A stretch of 64,000 nucleotides of DNA, taken from contig OZ242210.1 of NCBI GenBank assembly GCA_965206315.1, positions 1,240,001 to 1,304,000 of the forward strand. Reading direction: 5' to 3'. The translations under genes were made by a program, and so were the position numbers. Below are positions 60,232 to 64,000 of this stretch, piece after piece. Under the pieces are notes generated by a model. It was not told where the DNA came from, did not search any database, and saw only the letters and a list, made by a program, of their open reading frames with translations. Source of the DNA: Bin16 sp965206315 (GTDB taxonomy: Bacteria > Chloroflexota > Dehalococcoidia > Lucifugimonadales > Australimonadaceae). Each line of letters starts with the position of its first letter. The first letter of the stretch is position 1.

Positions 60232-60632
60232 TACTCCTCGACACTGATGTTCTCCTGGACGTCGCGCTCGATCGACATCCTCACGCAGACGCCTCGTCGA
60301 ATTTCCTCGCGAGAGTTGCCGACGGAGCGTCTGAGGGGTTCGTCGCGTGGCACACCGTCTCTAATCTCTTCTACGTGATAGCTCGTGCGCGAGGGGCGGC
60401 GGCCGCCCGAGATTTCATCACAGGCCTCATGGACTACTTGTCGGTCGCTCCGGCCAGCACCGAAGCCGTTCGGTATGCGGCGTCCCTTCCGATGCCTGAT
60501 TTCGAAGACGCCATGCAGGTGGCCGCGGCGCGTGCATGCGGCGCGGAGTACATCGTCACGCGGAACCTCAGCGACTTCGAACGCTCTCCCATCCCTGCAG
60601 TAACGCCACCGGAGGCGCTCGCTCGCCTGTGA
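60228..60632 (+). CDS. PIN-domain toxin (VapC-like)
   Basis: 134 residues. The acidic active-site residues of the PIN domain are visible: LLDTDVLLDVAL (Asp near residue 5), WHTVSNLFYVIAR (with the conserved E/N position near 46 as N), and LPMPDFEDAMQVAAA (Asp/Glu near 93) followed by VTRNLSDFERS (Asp near 116). This is the Mg-dependent RNase fold. The start is a GTG overlapping the antitoxin stop by 4 bp. Typically it cleaves tRNA or rRNA. Confidence 0.88.
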   Translation: MILLDTDVLLDVALDRHPHADASSNFLARVADGASEGFVAWHTVSNLFYVIARARGAAAARDFITGLMDYLSVAPASTEAVRYAASLPMPDFEDAMQVAAARACGAEYIVTRNLSDFERSPIPAVTPPEALARL

Positions 60633-60706
60633 TGATGCCGGCTACACGCTCCCCCTCACGCTCTCGCGTTGACCGTGTGGCTGCACACGCCTAGACTCTC
60701 TCCGCC

Positions 60707-62788
60707 ATGTCCATCTACCGCTACTCCCGCTGGGACGGCTCCCAGGACGTCGCGCTCCCCACGACCGACGACCTGTTCGACCGCCTCTCCGAGCAGATTC
60801 TGCAGGGCGACGACCTGCGCGGCGCGCTCAACCGCATGATGCGCTACGGCATGCGCGGCGAGGGTCAGCGCGGCCAGGGGCTCCAGGAGTTGCTCGAACG
60901 GCTCCGCGACGCCCGCCAGCGCAACCTCGACCGCTACGACCTCTCGTCGATGTTCGACGACATCCAGGAGCGGCTCGACGCCATCGTCGACAAGGAGCGG
61001 CAGGGCATCAACCAGCGCCTGGACGAGTTGGAGCCGTCGAACGACGGTGAGCCATCCGGCAGCGGTGCGCAGGACGGCGAAGGTGGAGAAGGCCAGGGCC
61101 AGCCCGGAGGGAGCGGCGCGCCGCCGGACGAGTTCACCGACATGCTGCGGCAGATGGCGAACCGTCACCTCAACCAGCTCGACGCGCTGCCCGAAGGCGC
61201 CGGCGGGCGCATCAAGCAATTGCGCGACTACGACTTCATGGACAGCGGCGCGCGCGAGGACTTCGACGCGCTCATGCAGGAGCTGCAGCAGCAGTTCCTC
61301 CAGCAGTACTTCCAGGGGATGCAGGAGAGCCTCCAGAACCTGACGCAGGCCGACCTCGCCCAGATATCGGAGATGGTGCGCGACCTCAACGAACTCGTGA
61401 AGCAGAAGCTGCAGGGCGACGACCCGGACATCAGCGACTTCATGAACAAGTGGGGACACATGTTCCCGCCGGGCATCGAGACGTTCGACCAGCTGATGGA
61501 GTACATGTCCAACCAGATGGCGCAGATGCAGTCGCTGATGAACTCGATGACGCCGGAGATGCGGCGCCAACTCGAGGAGATGATGGACGGCCTCCTGCAG
61601 GACAACCGCCTCGCGTGGGACCTGTTCGAACTCGGCACGAACCTCGAACGGCTCAACCCCGACAACTTCCCGGACAACGACTTCCGCCTCTTCGGCGACG
61701 AGCCCGTCACCCTGCAGCAGGCGCTCCAACTCATGGGCGACCTCAACGACATGGAGGAGCTGGAGCAGCAGTTGCGCCATGCGCTCCGCACCAACGACGC
61801 CACGAACATCGACGCGGACGACCTCGGCAAGGTGCTCGGCGAGGAAGCGCGTCAGTACGCGCAGGAGCTCCAGCGGCTCACGAAGGAACTGGAGGAGGCG
61901 GGGCTCATCCGAAAGCGCGGGCAGAACGGCTGGGAGCTGACGCCGCAGGCCATGCGCAAGATAGGCGACAAGGCGCTCACCGACATCTTCAACCGCATCC
62001 GCGGCGGCGACATCGGCGACCACAACCGCGAGAAGAGCGGCGTCGGCGTCGAGATCACGGACGAGACGAAGCGGTGGGAGTTCGGCGACCCGCTCCACCT
62101 GAACACGCTCAAGACCGTCAGCAACGCCGTGCTCCGCGAGGGGCCGGGCACGCCCGTGCGCATCAGGCCGGACGACTTCGAGATAGACCGCACCATCGCG
62201 CAGACGCGCGCGTGCACCGTCATCGCTATCGACATGAGCTACTCGATGTTCTGGGACGGCGCGTTCCAGGCCGGGCAGCGCGTCGGGCTGGCGCTCGACA
62301 CGCTCATCCGCTCGAAGTTCCCGAAGGACCAGGTGACGGTCGTCGCGTTCTCCTACTTCGTGCTGCCGCTGCAGCCGCACATGCTGCTCGACACGTACTG
62401 GGTCGAGTTCGGGGGCGGCACGAACTTCCAGGAGGTGCTGCGCCAGTCACGGCAGATACTCGGCAGGCAGGGCGGCACGAACAAACAGATCATCCTCATC
62501 ACCGACGGCGAGCCGACGACCTACAACTGGACGGAGAGCGACCTGCGCGCGAACTACGGGCGGCGGGGCGGCGGGCTCGTCGAGGCGACGATGCGGGAGG
62601 TGATGCGTTGCACGCGCGACAACATCACCATCAACACGTTCATGCTGGACCAGAGCCCGTCACTGCTGCGGTTCGTGCAACTGATGACGAAGATCAACAA
62701 AGGGCGCGCCTTCATCTCCAGCCCGCACAGCCTCGGCTCGTACGTCGTGGCGGACTACGTCTCGAACCGGAACAAGGTCATCCGGTAG
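60707..62788 (+). CDS. VWA domain protein (large, helical N terminus)
   Basis: 693 residues. The C-terminal VWA domain has the MIDAS motif AIDMSYSMF with the DxSxS at residues 509-513, TNFQEVLRQSRQIL near 576 (Thr of the MIDAS) and IILITDGEPTTYNW near 597 (Asp/Gly). The first 400 residues are long Gln/Glu/Leu helices (for example MQELQQQFLQQYFQGMQESL), including a Gly/Ser-rich linker near 105-140. No MoxR ATPase is next to it, although such proteins often work with one. It may act as a metal-dependent scaffold for a complex; nothing else can be said. It is convergent with the sterol reductase gene (21 bp between). Confidence 0.85.
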   Translation: MSIYRYSRWDGSQDVALPTTDDLFDRLSEQILQGDDLRGALNRMMRYGMRGEGQRGQGLQELLERLRDARQRNLDRYDLSSMFDDIQERLDAIVDKERQGINQRLDELEPSNDGEPSGSGAQDGEGGEGQGQPGGSGAPPDEFTDMLRQMANRHLNQLDALPEGAGGRIKQLRDYDFMDSGAREDFDALMQELQQQFLQQYFQGMQESLQNLTQADLAQISEMVRDLNELVKQKLQGDDPDISDFMNKWGHMFPPGIETFDQLMEYMSNQMAQMQSLMNSMTPEMRRQLEEMMDGLLQDNRLAWDLFELGTNLERLNPDNFPDNDFRLFGDEPVTLQQALQLMGDLNDMEELEQQLRHALRTNDATNIDADDLGKVLGEEARQYAQELQRLTKELEEAGLIRKRGQNGWELTPQAMRKIGDKALTDIFNRIRGGDIGDHNREKSGVGVEITDETKRWEFGDPLHLNTLKTVSNAVLREGPGTPVRIRPDDFEIDRTIAQTRACTVIAIDMSYSMFWDGAFQAGQRVGLALDTLIRSKFPKDQVTVVAFSYFVLPLQPHMLLDTYWVEFGGGTNFQEVLRQSRQILGRQGGTNKQIILITDGEPTTYNWTESDLRANYGRRGGGLVEATMREVMRCTRDNITINTFMLDQSPSLLRFVQLMTKINKGRAFISSPHSLGSYVVADYVSNRNKVIR

Positions 62789-62809
62789 GGAGGACTCGGC
62801 GGGCGTTCC

Positions 62810-63952
62810 CTAGTACACCCCGGGGAAGATCCGGTACTTCACCAGCGATTTGTACTCCGCCCACTTCTCCTCGCCGTACTTCTCGGCGCAGTGCTTGTCG
62901 TCGTCGCGCTGTCGTGAAGTGAACAGCGAGACGATGAAGACGAAGTAGACCCACGCCCACGGATTGCCGAAGTGCCCGAACACCAGCGCGATCGAGAGCG
63001 ACGCGAACCCCTCGCCCATGTAGTTGAAGTGCCGCGCCACGCCCCAGTAACCGCTGTACAGGATCTTGCGCTCGCCGACCTCGATGTACTTCGGCTCGAT
63101 GATGCCGAGGAACTTCCGGTCAGGGAACCGCTTGAACATGTACTTCTGCATGTTCGCGCCGCGCGAGATGCTCCATCCGAGCAGGAACAGCGCAGCCGCC
63201 CCGATGAGCCAGACGTACGTCCACGGCGCCGAGAACCCGGGGTCCGGGTGCGCGGCCATGCCCCACAGCGGCAGGATGAACAGCCACCCGTAGATCACGA
63301 GGCCGCCCCAGAACAGCATGAAGCCCAGCCGCTCGTGGATGAGGTCGTAGGTGTAGAGCTGGACGCGCTCGAAGACGAAGTAGTCCGTGATGTAGAACGT
63401 GAAGAACGCCGCGTACAGGAACACGCCCGGGTTGGCGTCGGCGCCGAACCGGTCGTAGTGGTACGCGGCCCCCGACAGCGCGTTGAGCGAGAGCATCGAC
63501 CCGCCGACGACGTAGAACCACATCTTGATGTCGAAGCGGTCCTTGAACAGGGAGATCTCCCGCACCCGCCCGGTCCACAGCTCGGCGAGGGGGCCTTTCG
63601 TACTGTCGCCCTTCGGCTGGGTGAACACCGCCAGGATCGCGAAGATGAGCGTGAAGACCGTTCCGCCGGCCACGGAGTAGACCGACGCCCGGTAGAACCA
63701 CTCGCGCGGCATCCCGGTGACCTCGGTAGCCCACACGATCAGCACGATGACGAACACGAGGAGACCGTTCAGCCGGTAGTTGCGCGGTTGGCCGGTCGCC
63801 TCGTCGATGACGTAGCCGGGCACCCGCCGCGCGGGCAGGATGATCTGCAACACGGCGAACACGGCGAAGATGATGAGCGGGGTGAAGAACCCCCAGACCG
63901 CCTCCGTCCCGGAGAGCTCGAAGAGATGTTCGATGCCGAGCCATTCGATCAT
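62810..63952 (-). CDS. ERG4/ERG24-family sterol reductase homologue
   Basis: 380 residues, about nine membrane segments. The C-terminal part is diagnostic: YSGYWGVARHFNYMGEGFAS near residue 298 (GxxR-x-x-NY-x-G-x-x), RDDDKHCAEKYGEEKWAEYK near 349 and the ending YRIFPGVY (PGxY), which form the NADPH-binding region of Delta14/Delta7/24(28) sterol reductases. NPGVFLYAAFFTFYITDYFV near 172 precedes it. In eukaryotes it reduces sterol double bonds in the membrane; the bacterial substrate is unknown. The gene is alone here, with no squalene cyclase or other sterol genes nearby. Confidence 0.88.
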   Translation of the reverse strand: MIEWLGIEHLFELSGTEAVWGFFTPLIIFAVFAVLQIILPARRVPGYVIDEATGQPRNYRLNGLLVFVIVLIVWATEVTGMPREWFYRASVYSVAGGTVFTLIFAILAVFTQPKGDSTKGPLAELWTGRVREISLFKDRFDIKMWFYVVGGSMLSLNALSGAAYHYDRFGADANPGVFLYAAFFTFYITDYFVFERVQLYTYDLIHERLGFMLFWGGLVIYGWLFILPLWGMAAHPDPGFSAPWTYVWLIGAAALFLLGWSISRGANMQKYMFKRFPDRKFLGIIEPKYIEVGERKILYSGYWGVARHFNYMGEGFASLSIALVFGHFGNPWAWVYFVFIVSLFTSRQRDDDKHCAEKYGEEKWAEYKSLVKYRIFPGVY

Positions 63953-64000
63953 GACGGGATACCCCCTTGTCTGACGACGCGGCCATTATGGTTATGACGC

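Overview
The window reads as a stretch of chromosome from a GC-rich, aerobic bacterium. I think it is most likely a Chloroflexota member related to Dehalococcoidia/SAR202. That is an inference from gene content and from the 23S rRNA gene standing apart from 16S and 5S; no marker was aligned. Coding density is very high, many genes overlap by 1-4 bases, and most genes are ordinary housekeeping or metabolic genes.

Layout. 1-6.1 kb: a scatter of small single genes (truncated alpha/beta hydrolase-domain protein, DUF3224, tandem DUF1801, VOC, endonuclease/exonuclease/phosphatase, esterase, two divergent lipoproteins). 6.1-8.8 kb: a leftward run of Rieske ferredoxin, two PTPS/QueD paralogues, an SDR and a VIT1-type transporter. 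8.9-9.5 kb: a DUF2442-DUF4160 pair. 9.5-15.8 kb: purT, glpX, a membrane protein, a GT4 glycosyltransferase, class I aldolase and a Ca2+/cation antiporter. 15.8-20.7 kb: a leftward caa3-type oxidase operon (ctaC, ctaD, ctaE, subunit IV, ctaG). 20.8-24.3 kb: a self-contained 23S rRNA unit with its own sigma70-like promoter, hairpin and boxA-like leader and flanking processing stem, followed by the initiator tRNA and a terminator. 24.3-26.1 kb: three RDD membrane-protein genes; the first two arose by tandem duplication that carried along the 3' part of the tRNA, now a decayed pseudogene.

26.1-35.8 kb: a membrane protein and a nitroreductase, then the leftward rpsB-tsf-pyrH-frr-uppS-cdsA-(cytochrome c)-dxr-rseP-ispG cluster linking translation, envelope lipids and the MEP isoprenoid pathway. 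35.9-37.7 kb: apt and a thiolase. 38-46.3 kb: rpoB and rpoC, the latter with a very acidic tail. 46.3-48.3 kb: heme O/heme A synthases (ctaB, ctaA) and a small subunit-II-like membrane protein, which serve the oxidase encoded 26 kb away. 48.5-51.6 kb: two dienelactone hydrolases and a flavin disulfide reductase.

51.6-58.2 kb is the accessory region. It holds composite palindromic repeats, a candidate structured RNA, a DNA methyltransferase fused to an HNH nuclease domain, a second (SPPY-type) methyltransferase followed 3 bp later by a possible restriction endonuclease, unknown genes of lower GC, and a RepA-like ATPase. 58.2-64 kb returns to the core: menB-menA (menaquinone), a VapBC-type toxin-antitoxin pair with a well-formed operator, a large VWA protein and an ERG4/ERG24-type sterol reductase homologue. 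Menaquinone, caa3 oxidase, heme A synthesis and a monoheme cytochrome c together indicate aerobic respiration.
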